Positions 32,712 to 40,709 of a DNA stretch of 64,000 bases are shown here, piece by piece; within the stretch, counting starts at the first letter, position 1, and every line of letters starts with the position of its first letter. A program made the position numbers and the translations under genes. The DNA is from Candidatus Saccharimonadota bacterium. Lineage in GTDB: Bacteria > Patescibacteriota > Saccharimonadia > Saccharimonadales > Saccharimonadaceae. Location of the stretch: contig JAFVBJ010000003.1 in NCBI GenBank assembly GCA_017480035.1, positions 124,001-188,000 of the forward strand, in the 5' to 3' direction. The notes under the pieces were generated by a model. The model was not told the origin of the DNA. It was given only the letters and a program-made list of their open reading frames with translations, and made no database searches.

Positions 32712-33982
32712 AAAATATCCTAAAACGCCTATTTTACCTCTGTGCTGTTGTGATTTTTACAACACTCTCAATCGTCACACCAGTTTCCGCCTTAAAAGAA
32801 AAAACTTGGGATATGTACGACCTCAACTACATTTATTATTACGATCCCGAAGGCGAAGAATGTACCCCAACTTCCGGCTCAGTCGTTTCTGGAGATAACA
32901 CTCTCTATAACGGCGACCCCGTTCTCTCTACCTCCTCACTCCAAAAAATCGCTGAAAACAAACCTTTCTACGAAAAATCAGCCAACAAATATAATATCCC
33001 ATGGCAAATCATCGCCACTCTCCACTACCGCGAAGCTGGTTTAAATCGTTATAATCCAAGCAACGGTCAAGGTGCTTACCAACTTTATTCTTACACCGGC
33101 GGCGGCAAAAATGGCAACGCCTTCCTCCCAGCCGGCCCAATTTCTGACGACGAATTTCAGCGCCAAACCGACATCGTCGCAAAACTCATCCGCGACAATT
33201 ATGGTGCCGGCTTAAATCTAAATACTGACGACGACGTCAAACTTTTCTTCTTCCGTTATAACGGCACCGCCAGCTCTTATATCTCCCAAGCTCGTGACCT
33301 CGGTTTTTCCGAAGCCGAAGCTCGTCGCGGCGAAGGCTCGCCATACGTCATGAATCTCGCTGATGAAAAACGTGACAGTCGCAAAAACCCGAATTGGAAA
33401 CAAATCACTCATGACGGCGGCGCTATGACCGACCCAGCCAATCTCCAACCTGGCGCATTTATCATCTTTTCATCCCTTGGCGGCAGCTCTGGTTTCTCGA
33501 GCTGTACTAATTCCGGCGCCGGTAACGGCGACTTAAATAAAACTGCTCTCGAACTTGCTTGGCCAGAACACGGTCACGGCTTAAACGCTCGCGACACCTA
33601 TAAAACTGCTCTCGCTGACGTCGGCCTCAGCAACTATGGTGATTATTACGCCCGCATCGGCGCTTCTTGCGATGCTTTCGTCGCCACCGTCTTCCGCTAT
33701 TCCGGCGTCGATCCAAACTTCGTTTGTTGTGGTGTTTCAAATCACGGCGCAACCTGGAATTATGTCGTAAACTCCGGCAAATTCGTCGAAGTTCCAAACA
33801 ACGCCAGCTCCTTGAAGCCAGGCGACATCCGCTTAAGCAACGGCCATATCGAAATGTACGTCGAAGTCGATGGCGTCGGTAAAATCGCCAGCGCTTCCTA
33901 TGGCTCCCGCACCGGCGAAATCGGTCCGTTCTACGACAACTCTGCAACATTTAAAGCCTATCGGTGGAAAGGGAATCAATAA
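32708..33982 (+). CDS. Secreted bifunctional wall hydrolase: lysozyme-like plus NlpC/P60-type domain
   Basis: 424 residues. Signal peptide (KNILKRLFYLCAVVIFTTLSIVTPVSALK). The domain at about 85-230 is a lysozyme/transglycosylase-like fold (KYNIPWQIIATLHYREAG, then NGQGAYQL). The C-terminal domain (about 290-420) has the NlpC/P60 or CHAP pattern: ASCDAFVATVFRYSGVDP with the nucleophile Cys (about 320) and LSNGHIEMYVEV with the His (about 380). It would cut glycan and peptide parts of peptidoglycan, the VirB1-like role in a T4SS. Couples to its neighbours by ATGA and TAATG overlaps. Confidence 0.85.
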   Translation: MKNILKRLFYLCAVVIFTTLSIVTPVSALKEKTWDMYDLNYIYYYDPEGEECTPTSGSVVSGDNTLYNGDPVLSTSSLQKIAENKPFYEKSANKYNIPWQIIATLHYREAGLNRYNPSNGQGAYQLYSYTGGGKNGNAFLPAGPISDDEFQRQTDIVAKLIRDNYGAGLNLNTDDDVKLFFFRYNGTASSYISQARDLGFSEAEARRGEGSPYVMNLADEKRDSRKNPNWKQITHDGGAMTDPANLQPGAFIIFSSLGGSSGFSSCTNSGAGNGDLNKTALELAWPEHGHGLNARDTYKTALADVGLSNYGDYYARIGASCDAFVATVFRYSGVDPNFVCCGVSNHGATWNYVVNSGKFVEVPNNASSLKPGDIRLSNGHIEMYVEVDGVGKIASASYGSRTGEIGPFYDNSATFKAYRWKGNQ

Positions 33983-34686
33983 TGGCAGGCAAAAACTTAT
34001 TTAGATTCGATTCAAACAAACGACAGAAGAAAATCTTGAAATATTCACTAATTTTCATGATTGCCCTTTTTCTCGGTGCACTAATTTACTCCACTATTGA
34101 AATGATTATTAACCACGACAAAACCGCCACAATCGAAATCCTTATCGCTCCGTCCGACGCTAAAGTCGAAATCGATGGTCGCACCTTCCCAACCAAATCC
34201 ACCATCAAAATCCGCCCCGGCACTTATGCTGTTAAAATCGAAAAAGACGGTTTCATCTCTTTTAACGGCTCAATCAAAGCTAACGCCGACGAAACCAGCT
34301 ATCTTTACGAATTTTTGAATGAAGAAAACGAAAACGGCACTTATTACAAAGACAACGAACAAGATTCACTTCGCGCCCAACAAATTTCCGACAAAAAAGC
34401 CGATCTCTTCCACGAGAATTACAACGGTACCGACCAAATCTGGAACGTTACGCCATACGACGATTATGCTTCTGGCTACAAAATCTGGGCCGAAAAGGGA
34501 AGCAACGAAAGCAACCTCCCTTCCGTTTCTGGAAATACCAACTCCGACCAAATCACCATCAACATCTATCTCTACACTTGTTCTGACGACCGCCTCGCAA
34601 AACTCAAACAATCCGCCCTTGATTATCTCGAAGAAAAGAAAATCAAAATCGAAAATTACACCATCAAATACTCAAATTGCAGTTAA
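33982..34686 (+). CDS. Membrane-anchored PEGA-like domain protein
   Basis: 234 residues. Basic N-terminus (SNKRQKKILKY), one membrane helix (about 22-44), then a PEGA-like beta domain (about 52-115: ATIEILIAPSDAKVEIDGRTF, KIRPGTYAVKIEKDGFISF). A second alpha/beta domain ends with YLYTCSDDRLAKLKQSALDYLEEKKI. PEGA domains occur in surface and envelope proteins. The in-frame ATG at 33964 lies inside the upstream gene; ATG 33982 has AAGGGA nearby and overlaps the stop as TAATG. Confidence 0.83.
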   Translation: MAGKNLFRFDSNKRQKKILKYSLIFMIALFLGALIYSTIEMIINHDKTATIEILIAPSDAKVEIDGRTFPTKSTIKIRPGTYAVKIEKDGFISFNGSIKANADETSYLYEFLNEENENGTYYKDNEQDSLRAQQISDKKADLFHENYNGTDQIWNVTPYDDYASGYKIWAEKGSNESNLPSVSGNTNSDQITINIYLYTCSDDRLAKLKQSALDYLEEKKIKIENYTIKYSNCS

Positions 34687-34722
34687 TTTTCTCCGTTTTC
34701 ACTACATTTTCCATTCCGTTTA

Positions 34723-34731
34723 TGCTAAAAT
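34723..34731 (+). promoter_or_regulatory. Extended -10 promoter of trimodular hydrolase gene
   Basis: GTTTATGCTAAAAT with the ATG eight bases after the hexamer. Confidence 0.72.
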
Positions 34732-34739
34732 AAAATTAT

Positions 34740-36827
34740 ATGAAGGTTAAACTTTTTTTGAAAAGATTTTTTAGAAATTTTTCGTATTATTTTGCAACTT
34801 TTCTCATCATCTTAAACGGTGGGCTTCTCCTTCCTACTCCGGTTTACGCTAAAGTTGATCTCCCGAATGGTCGTGACGACGAATTCGGCGAAAACAACAT
34901 CGTATTCTACAACCCAGAGGACAAACCTGCTGAAAAAAAATGCACCTCAACCAGTGGCAAATGTGATATTAAAGGCGACACAAAAGACGAGAAACTCTGG
35001 TCTGGTATTCGCGGCTACGGTTTCAGTCCGGAACAAACCGCTGCATTGATGGGCAACTTCGCTCATGAAGGCGGCACCCCAACCACCCAAGAGTACGCTT
35101 ACTCTACTGCTCGCAATAAAGGCTGTAAAACCATGGAAGGAAATCCATACACAATCCACACCACCACAAACGAACACCATTCTTCTTGTATGCAGTCAGT
35201 TTATAGCCATTATTCCGCCGGCAAACCTGTCGCCGGAATTGGCCTCGGTTTCGTACAATGGACTGCAGAAAGCCGTCGCGAAGGCTACCTCTCAAAGCTC
35301 GACGAATTAGGTCTAAAAGACACTTATTTTGAAGGTGACGCCTATAAAGAATACGGCTCTCTCACCGACGACCAACTAAAATCAAAAATTGAAAGCACAA
35401 CTGGTTCCGACGCAGACTATTGGGATCTCTGGTGCGCTGCAATCGCCTACATCGACGAGGAACTCCATAGCGGTTCATATTCGGCCTTCTTTAGTATGTC
35501 GGATGTTGGGGAAATGGCCGGGTATATCTCCGCTTCATATGAAGTTTGTAATGGTTGCCAAAAAGGTGCATCATCTTACAACGCCCGTGTTTCCTCCGCC
35601 ATACAATACTACCAAGATTACCTGAACGGAAAATTCGACTCTGTAGAAACTACTACATCATCATCAGAATCCGCCAAAGCCGACACAGACGGCGACCTCG
35701 CAACCACCGACGCGCCAGAAGGTGAAGATAACTCCGAAACCGGAAAAAATGTCATCATCATCGGCGATTCAATCACTGTCCGTTCCGAATCCGAAATCAA
35801 AGCTCTCCTCCCAGACGTCACAATCAACGCCGAAGTTGGTCGAAACTGGGGAACCGGCCAATCAATTCTCGATAGTTTATCAAACAAACCTGGAATTATC
35901 GTTTTCGCTCTCGGCTCAAACAACACCGGTGGTGTTAGCAAATCCGATATAGATAAAGTTCTCTCAAGCGCCAGTGGCTCAACCGTCATCTTCGCCACAA
36001 ACTATTCCCTTAAACTTCACACCACTGCCTATGAAAAAACTAATACCGCCCTAAAATCATCAGGAGCAGTTATCGCAGACTGGGCTGCTGCCGTATCATC
36101 CGACCCGACAAAATACGTAGCCGACGAATCATCTATTGATGTCCATCCAACCATCCCAGAAGGCACAAAACTCTTTGCAAAAACCCTCTATGAAGCCATC
36201 ACAAAAGGCACCCTAGATAACAACGAACGAAACCATTGTGGTGGCGATGGCGAAACAACTAAAACAAAAATCGGTGACTACGATTACGCCTTCCCACTCC
36301 AAGGCGCAACTCAATCAAACTACCTAAACCCAGGTTGGCCTGGCCCGGCAGGTGATTCAGTCCTATCGAGAGTTCCATGTGGTAGTGGCACTTGTCACCA
36401 CGATTACAACGCCGTCGACCTCGGTATTAACGTAGGAAAAGTCAAAGCTTCCGACCATCCAGGAGACGGTCTTAGCGATATGTATTATTATTCAACCGGC
36501 GCGAAAGTTGTTGCGCTCGTCGGCGGAACAATCAGTTATTATTCAACATACACCAATAAAGTTCCATCTTCCCACCATAGCCAATGTGGTCAATTAATAT
36601 TAAAAGGTGAGGACGGCAAAGATTATTGGTTTGGTCATATGAATTACCCTGGTAATGTCAGTGGCGGCGACACTGTCACTGCCGGACAAGTTCTCGGCGA
36701 AGTTGGCGTCCCGCAATGCGCTCAAGTTACCCAAGCTCACCTCCACATCAACGTTTCTCCACAATCCGCCAACGACCACTACATTATCGACGTCATTGAT
36801 AAACTTTGGGATAGCTTACCAAAATAG
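34740..36827 (+). CDS. Secreted three-domain wall hydrolase: phage-type lysozyme, SGNH esterase, M23 endopeptidase
   Basis: 695 residues. Signal peptide (ends TPVYAKV). Domain 1 (about 80-300): tail-lysozyme type, IRGYGFSPEQTAALMGNFAHEGG with the catalytic-type Glu, then IGLGFVQWT. Domain 2 (about 335-500): SGNH hydrolase, IIIGDSITVRSE (Ser), VFALGSNN and a late DVHPT (Asp/His); such domains remove O-acetyl groups. Domain 3 (about 515-690): M23 peptidase, with HHDYNAVDLG and HLHIN as zinc ligands. Together these attack glycan, acetyl groups and cross-links. Very short predicted leader. Confidence 0.88.
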   Translation: MKVKLFLKRFFRNFSYYFATFLIILNGGLLLPTPVYAKVDLPNGRDDEFGENNIVFYNPEDKPAEKKCTSTSGKCDIKGDTKDEKLWSGIRGYGFSPEQTAALMGNFAHEGGTPTTQEYAYSTARNKGCKTMEGNPYTIHTTTNEHHSSCMQSVYSHYSAGKPVAGIGLGFVQWTAESRREGYLSKLDELGLKDTYFEGDAYKEYGSLTDDQLKSKIESTTGSDADYWDLWCAAIAYIDEELHSGSYSAFFSMSDVGEMAGYISASYEVCNGCQKGASSYNARVSSAIQYYQDYLNGKFDSVETTTSSSESAKADTDGDLATTDAPEGEDNSETGKNVIIIGDSITVRSESEIKALLPDVTINAEVGRNWGTGQSILDSLSNKPGIIVFALGSNNTGGVSKSDIDKVLSSASGSTVIFATNYSLKLHTTAYEKTNTALKSSGAVIADWAAAVSSDPTKYVADESSIDVHPTIPEGTKLFAKTLYEAITKGTLDNNERNHCGGDGETTKTKIGDYDYAFPLQGATQSNYLNPGWPGPAGDSVLSRVPCGSGTCHHDYNAVDLGINVGKVKASDHPGDGLSDMYYYSTGAKVVALVGGTISYYSTYTNKVPSSHHSQCGQLILKGEDGKDYWFGHMNYPGNVSGGDTVTAGQVLGEVGVPQCAQVTQAHLHINVSPQSANDHYIIDVIDKLWDSLPK

Positions 36828-36834
36828 GAGTTTT

Positions 36835-37491
36835 ATGGAAGAAAATAATTTTAATTTCAATAACAAGACCAGCGAAGACTTAAAAAATAAGCGCATTTTT
36901 ATCGCCGGAGTTATTGTTTTCGCTATTATCGTTCTCATTATAATTATCATTTTCATCGTCTCAAAATCTCGCGAACAACATCATACCGGCGAGTCTCTCC
37001 CTGAATACGCCACTTCCTACGAAAACCGCTATTTACTTCGTTCAAAACTCGACTCAAACCCAGCAATCGAAGTCACAAGTCATATCGACCAAATCATCAC
37101 AAACCAAGGCGAAATAGATTCCGCCCCACAAGAAAATAACTCCACAACCTCAAACTACAATACTTTAACTATCACAATTTCCGAAGATTCTTTCAAAACC
37201 ACCGATGACGGCAAAGATTATACTTCCACTTTTGACTTATCAGTATCAGATGGCAGAAAATATTCAATCATAGTTTTCGAAGATGGCAGTTTCGGCCGTT
37301 TCTATCTCGGTACCATTATCAAACGCACCGACCGAGAAACTAAAGATTATGTTTTCTTTGATTACAATGAAGGCGCAGAATATTATGGCCAAGATTTAGA
37401 CTACAAAGAACTTCTCGAAAATTGGCTTAAAACTCAATCTGTTAAAAACCCAGAAATAGACTACTCTTCTCTTATCATTGAAGAAAAATAG
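36835..37491 (+). CDS. Single-pass membrane protein, function unknown
   Basis: 218 residues. Asn-rich N-terminus, one membrane helix (about 22-44, IAGVIVFAIIVLIIIIIFIV), then a soluble extracellular domain (YNTLTITISEDSF ... YSIIVFEDGSFGRFYLGTII). No family recognised. ATG at 36835 is preceded by TAGGAG; a much longer in-frame start at 36655 overlaps the hydrolase gene and is rejected. It follows the trimodular hydrolase by seven bases, so co-transcribed and possibly a partner or immunity-like protein; the role is inferred only from position. Confidence 0.8.
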   Translation: MEENNFNFNNKTSEDLKNKRIFIAGVIVFAIIVLIIIIIFIVSKSREQHHTGESLPEYATSYENRYLLRSKLDSNPAIEVTSHIDQIITNQGEIDSAPQENNSTTSNYNTLTITISEDSFKTTDDGKDYTSTFDLSVSDGRKYSIIVFEDGSFGRFYLGTIIKRTDRETKDYVFFDYNEGAEYYGQDLDYKELLENWLKTQSVKNPEIDYSSLIIEEK

Positions 37492-37502
37492 CGTAAGCTC
37501 TA

Positions 37503-37531
37503 TTGACTTTTTACATTTTTTATGATATAAT
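37503..37531 (+). promoter_or_regulatory. Canonical -35/-10 promoter of lipoprotein gene
   Basis: TTGACT, 17-base spacer, TATAAT with TG extension; leader of about 58 bases. Confidence 0.85.
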
Positions 37532-37595
37532 TAAGTTATAGGCTTTATTAGTGAACCTGTCAAACCCACTAACTCGCACATTAGGAGGTAAATTT

Positions 37596-38315
37596 ATGAA
37601 AAACAGATTTTTTTCTCTATTAACACTCTGTATCGCAGCTTTATTATTCACTGGCTGCGGACAGCAGCCTCAGGAGAAGAAAGAAGAGCTTTCGACTATT
37701 TACTACGAACCAAAAGAAACGGTTGAAGCAACAGAGAAACCAGAAGTTGAGGTTGAAATTGAGCTTAAGCCAGAACTAGAACTCAAATCAGAAACAGAAC
37801 CAGAAATCGAGGAACCAGAAGAAAATCGCATAGAAACCGAGCAATCGGAAACTAAAACCGAAGATATTGAAGATGTCGAGACAACCGAGAAAATCGAAGT
37901 TTCGATCCCAAGCCAAGAACAATATTGGAACTTGAATTATTTCGACTTATACCAATATCTCACTGATTGTGGCTTTGAGAATATTACAGAATCAACCGAA
38001 AATCTCGGACCCGAAAACTCGGTTATCTACGCCGAATATAATGATTGGGTATTCTCAATCTACACCTCTGCCTACGGTCAGTACGCAAATCTATTCATTA
38101 CGCGAAAAGACGTAACTGGTGGATTTTACCGCGCCTTCGACTATAGCGACGATAGAACAAAAATCATCATCGCCATCAACAAGCAAGCAGACATGGTTCA
38201 TCAGGTAACTATAGAAGCTCTCGAAGACGCGATAAAGGGTATCATCGAGTTTGATAATTCAAAAACTCATGAAAAACCTTACCCAATTATCGAGAATTTC
38301 ATCTATCCAGATTAA
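37596..38315 (+). CDS. Predicted lipoprotein with Glu-rich stalk, unknown function
   Basis: 239 residues. Lipobox LFTGC at about residues 17-21. A long Glu/Lys/Thr/Pro repetitive stalk (about 30-105, with repeated E-x-E and PE units) and a C-terminal globular domain (about 110-239: QYWNLNYFDLYQYLTDCGFENI, GGFYRAFDYSDDRTKIIIAINK). The stalk would lift the domain away from the membrane. TTAGGAGG site fixes the ATG over the in-frame one at 37551. Single-gene unit with its own strong promoter and terminator. Confidence 0.85.
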   Translation: MKNRFFSLLTLCIAALLFTGCGQQPQEKKEELSTIYYEPKETVEATEKPEVEVEIELKPELELKSETEPEIEEPEENRIETEQSETKTEDIEDVETTEKIEVSIPSQEQYWNLNYFDLYQYLTDCGFENITESTENLGPENSVIYAEYNDWVFSIYTSAYGQYANLFITRKDVTGGFYRAFDYSDDRTKIIIAINKQADMVHQVTIEALEDAIKGIIEFDNSKTHEKPYPIIENFIYPD

Positions 38316-38321
38316 ACCTCC

Positions 38322-38347
38322 AAAGCCCCGCACTCGCGGGGCTTTTT
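38322..38347. terminator. Bidirectional terminator between lipoprotein gene and recF
   Basis: 10-bp stem AAAGCCCCGC/GCGGGGCTTT with a 4-base loop and T-run. Confidence 0.92.
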
Positions 38348-39375
38348 CATTCACTCATTTCCACACTTGTAATAATTACTTGGTTATCTTTAAAATTTCG
38401 CGTCAGCGCTTTTTGCCGCATCTCATCCAACTCCGAAAACACATCATCAAGAAGAACTACCGGTCTTTTCGCTGTTTTCTCAAAAATCAACTCCGCTTCA
38501 ATAAATTTCATCGCCAAAATAATCGATCGCACCTCCCCGCGACTCGCCGACCCATTCGCGTCCGACCCATTAAACAAAAATTCATACCCATCTCGATGCA
38601 CTCCAAATCCCGTATGTCCAAGAATTAAATCCCTCCGAAGCTCACTCTCCAATCTCTTAAAATATTCATTCTCCGAAACTTCTTCGCCTTGTAATTTATA
38701 TAAAACAAATACTTCATCTTCATTTTCCGCAATCGAACGATAAGTCTTCGTCAATCTTTCATTCATCTCCGCGATAAATTTTTCGCGTTTTTTTCGAATC
38801 TCCATCCCATATTTCGCGAGCAATAAATTCCATGAAAACACCACGCTCGACACTTCCTCAAAATCATCTTCCGTATATTTTTTAAGCAAATCATTCCTCT
38901 GTCTCAAAGTTTTTTCATATCGATTTAATGTTGACGAATAAGAATCGTCAATCTCCGATAAAATCCTATCAAAAAAATCCCTTTTTCTCGTCGGCGAAGA
39001 TGAAACTAAATGTAAATCATCTGGCAAAAAAAGCACCACTGGATAACGATTCTTTTTCGGCAACCTCGCTGTTTTTTTATCTCCAACTAAAAATTGTTTT
39101 TTCTTCTCACCCGACTCAGAATCACCAAACAAAACCACAACCCTCTCACCATTCGAAAATTTCACCTCCACTCGATAAAAATCCGATTCTCGCTTCAAAA
39201 TATCCCCGTCTGTCGCTCGAAAACTTTTCCCTCTAAGAACTTCATAAATTGCCTCGAGCACAGATGTTTTTCCGGAACCATTTTCCCCAACAATCACCGA
39301 AGTTTTTTTCTTAAACTCAAAATCAAACTCCTCGTGACAGCGAAAATTTTTTAATTTTATCGACTTAATTACCAT
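38347..39375 (-). CDS. recF: RecF recombination mediator
   Basis: SMC-like ATPase that loads RecA at gaps. Walker A VGENGSGKTSVLEAIY (about residues 29-44), ABC-type signature around NGSASRGEVRSIILAM, Walker B VVLLDDVFSELDEMRQ (about 305). 342 residues is slightly short. It starts one base after the dnaN stop, in the classic dnaA-dnaN-recF order. gyrB does not follow. Confidence 0.95.
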   Translation of the reverse strand: MVIKSIKLKNFRCHEEFDFEFKKKTSVIVGENGSGKTSVLEAIYEVLRGKSFRATDGDILKRESDFYRVEVKFSNGERVVVLFGDSESGEKKKQFLVGDKKTARLPKKNRYPVVLFLPDDLHLVSSSPTRKRDFFDRILSEIDDSYSSTLNRYEKTLRQRNDLLKKYTEDDFEEVSSVVFSWNLLLAKYGMEIRKKREKFIAEMNERLTKTYRSIAENEDEVFVLYKLQGEEVSENEYFKRLESELRRDLILGHTGFGVHRDGYEFLFNGSDANGSASRGEVRSIILAMKFIEAELIFEKTAKRPVVLLDDVFSELDEMRQKALTRNFKDNQVIITSVEMSE

Positions 39376-39376
39376 T

Positions 39377-40480
39377 TTAGCCCTTGAGCGGCATCACAAT
39401 ATGTGTATAATCCTGATTATCCGCATTTTCAATTTTTATCGGCTGTAAGCTTCCTGAAAATCCAAATTTCACTTCATCAGACTCCAATACATTCAAGACA
39501 TCAAGTAAATATCTCGAATTAATCACTACTTTCGCATTTTTATCTACTTCAACTTCAATCTCCGAGACATTCTCCCCAAATTCATTCGCCACCGAAGAAA
39601 CCAGAAGCGCACCTTTTTCTGCTGAAGTTTCAAGAATAATCGAACCACCAACTTCTTTCGCAAACAGTGCCGCAAGCTTCGTTACTCTTAAAATTTCATT
39701 TTTATCGAGCGTAAATTCAATTTCGTTATTTTCTGGAATCATTCGACGATAAGGAGGGAATGACCCATCAATGTAATTCGAGGTAATCTCAATTTCACCC
39801 ATTCTAAAGCAAACTTGACTCTCATCAAACAATATTTCCACTTCCTCTACATCTTCCGAAATTGAAGATAAAACTTCTGCAATCGTCGAAGCTGGCACAA
39901 TCGCTTTCACTTCCGATTTTACATTCGAAATCAACTTTTTCTCCGCCAGACGATATCCATCCGATGCTGCCGCGTAGAGCGCTTCCTCATTCGTATTAAA
40001 GAACACTCCAGTTAGTTCTGGCCTCGTCGTATCATTCGACGCTGCGATTTTCACCGCACTCATTCCATTCTTAAAATCCTCCACTGGCATCTTAAAAATC
40101 ACCGCTTTTTTCTCATTTAATTCTGGCAGTTCCGGAAAATCTTCCGTACTCGCTCCATTCATCATTGATTTATATTTTCCAGAAGAAACTGTAATCTTTG
40201 TCCCATTAACCGAGATTTTCACTTCACCTTTTGGCAAATTTGCCACAAAATCTGCTAAAAGCCTTGCTGGGACAGTAATTTCTCCGTCTTTTGAACTTGA
40301 TGTCGGCAAAAAATCAACTACAGCCATATCGAGATTAGTGGTGGTAAGTGTCACTTTATTTTTCTTCGCTTTAATTAAAACATTTGAGAGAATCGGTAAT
40401 GTTGTTTTACTAGATGTTGCCACTTTGGAGACAACGGAAAGGGCTTTTGTTAACTTATTTTGGTCTACATTTATTTCCAT
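39377..40480 (-). CDS. dnaN: DNA polymerase III beta subunit (sliding clamp)
   Basis: Ring clamp that tethers the replicase. 367 residues with three clamp repeats; typical N-terminus (MEINVDQNKLTKALSVVSKV), LPILSNVLI, central GVFFNTNEEALYAAASDGYRLA and the C-terminal THIVMPLKG, close to the usual MPMR end. AAAGGAAAG before the ATG. Downstream of the oriC-like region. Confidence 0.97.
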   Translation of the reverse strand: MEINVDQNKLTKALSVVSKVATSSKTTLPILSNVLIKAKKNKVTLTTTNLDMAVVDFLPTSSSKDGEITVPARLLADFVANLPKGEVKISVNGTKITVSSGKYKSMMNGASTEDFPELPELNEKKAVIFKMPVEDFKNGMSAVKIAASNDTTRPELTGVFFNTNEEALYAAASDGYRLAEKKLISNVKSEVKAIVPASTIAEVLSSISEDVEEVEILFDESQVCFRMGEIEITSNYIDGSFPPYRRMIPENNEIEFTLDKNEILRVTKLAALFAKEVGGSIILETSAEKGALLVSSVANEFGENVSEIEVEVDKNAKVVINSRYLLDVLNVLESDEVKFGFSGSLQPIKIENADNQDYTHIVMPLKG

Positions 40481-40709
40481 TTTCTTTCCTTTCTATTAAA
40501 TAATTTTAGTAGTATTAGTAGTAGATACTGTGGAGAATGTGTAAAACTTATATTTAACAGGGAAAAATCGGCAAAAAACCATGTGGAAATCGTCGTGGAA
40601 ATTAGCTTGAAAAACTTTGCGAAAAACCCTTAAATTGTGTGTAAAATTCAATTTGCAACCTTTCCCCACAACCTTTCCCCACAACTTATTCGCAATTTTT
40701 TCCACAAAC
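40481..40709. other. Putative replication origin (oriC) between dnaN and dnaA
   Basis: A 229-base AT-rich spacer. Six T-A-G/T triplets in a row occur at 40507-40524 (TAG TAG TAT TAG TAG TAG), four bases from DnaA-box-like TGTGGAGAA (40529-40537) and TGTGTAAAA (40538-40546). This is the layout of a DnaA-trio unwinding element. More box-like sites: 40582-40590, 40594-40602, 40638-40646, 40661-40670, 40674-40683 and TTTTCCACA at 40698-40706. A tandem 13-bp repeat spans 40656-40681. No gene. Confidence 0.72.
40656..40681. repeat. Tandem 13-bp repeat in oriC
   Basis: CAACCTTTCCCCA twice without a gap; each copy overlaps a TTTCCCCACA DnaA-box-like site. Confidence 0.85.
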
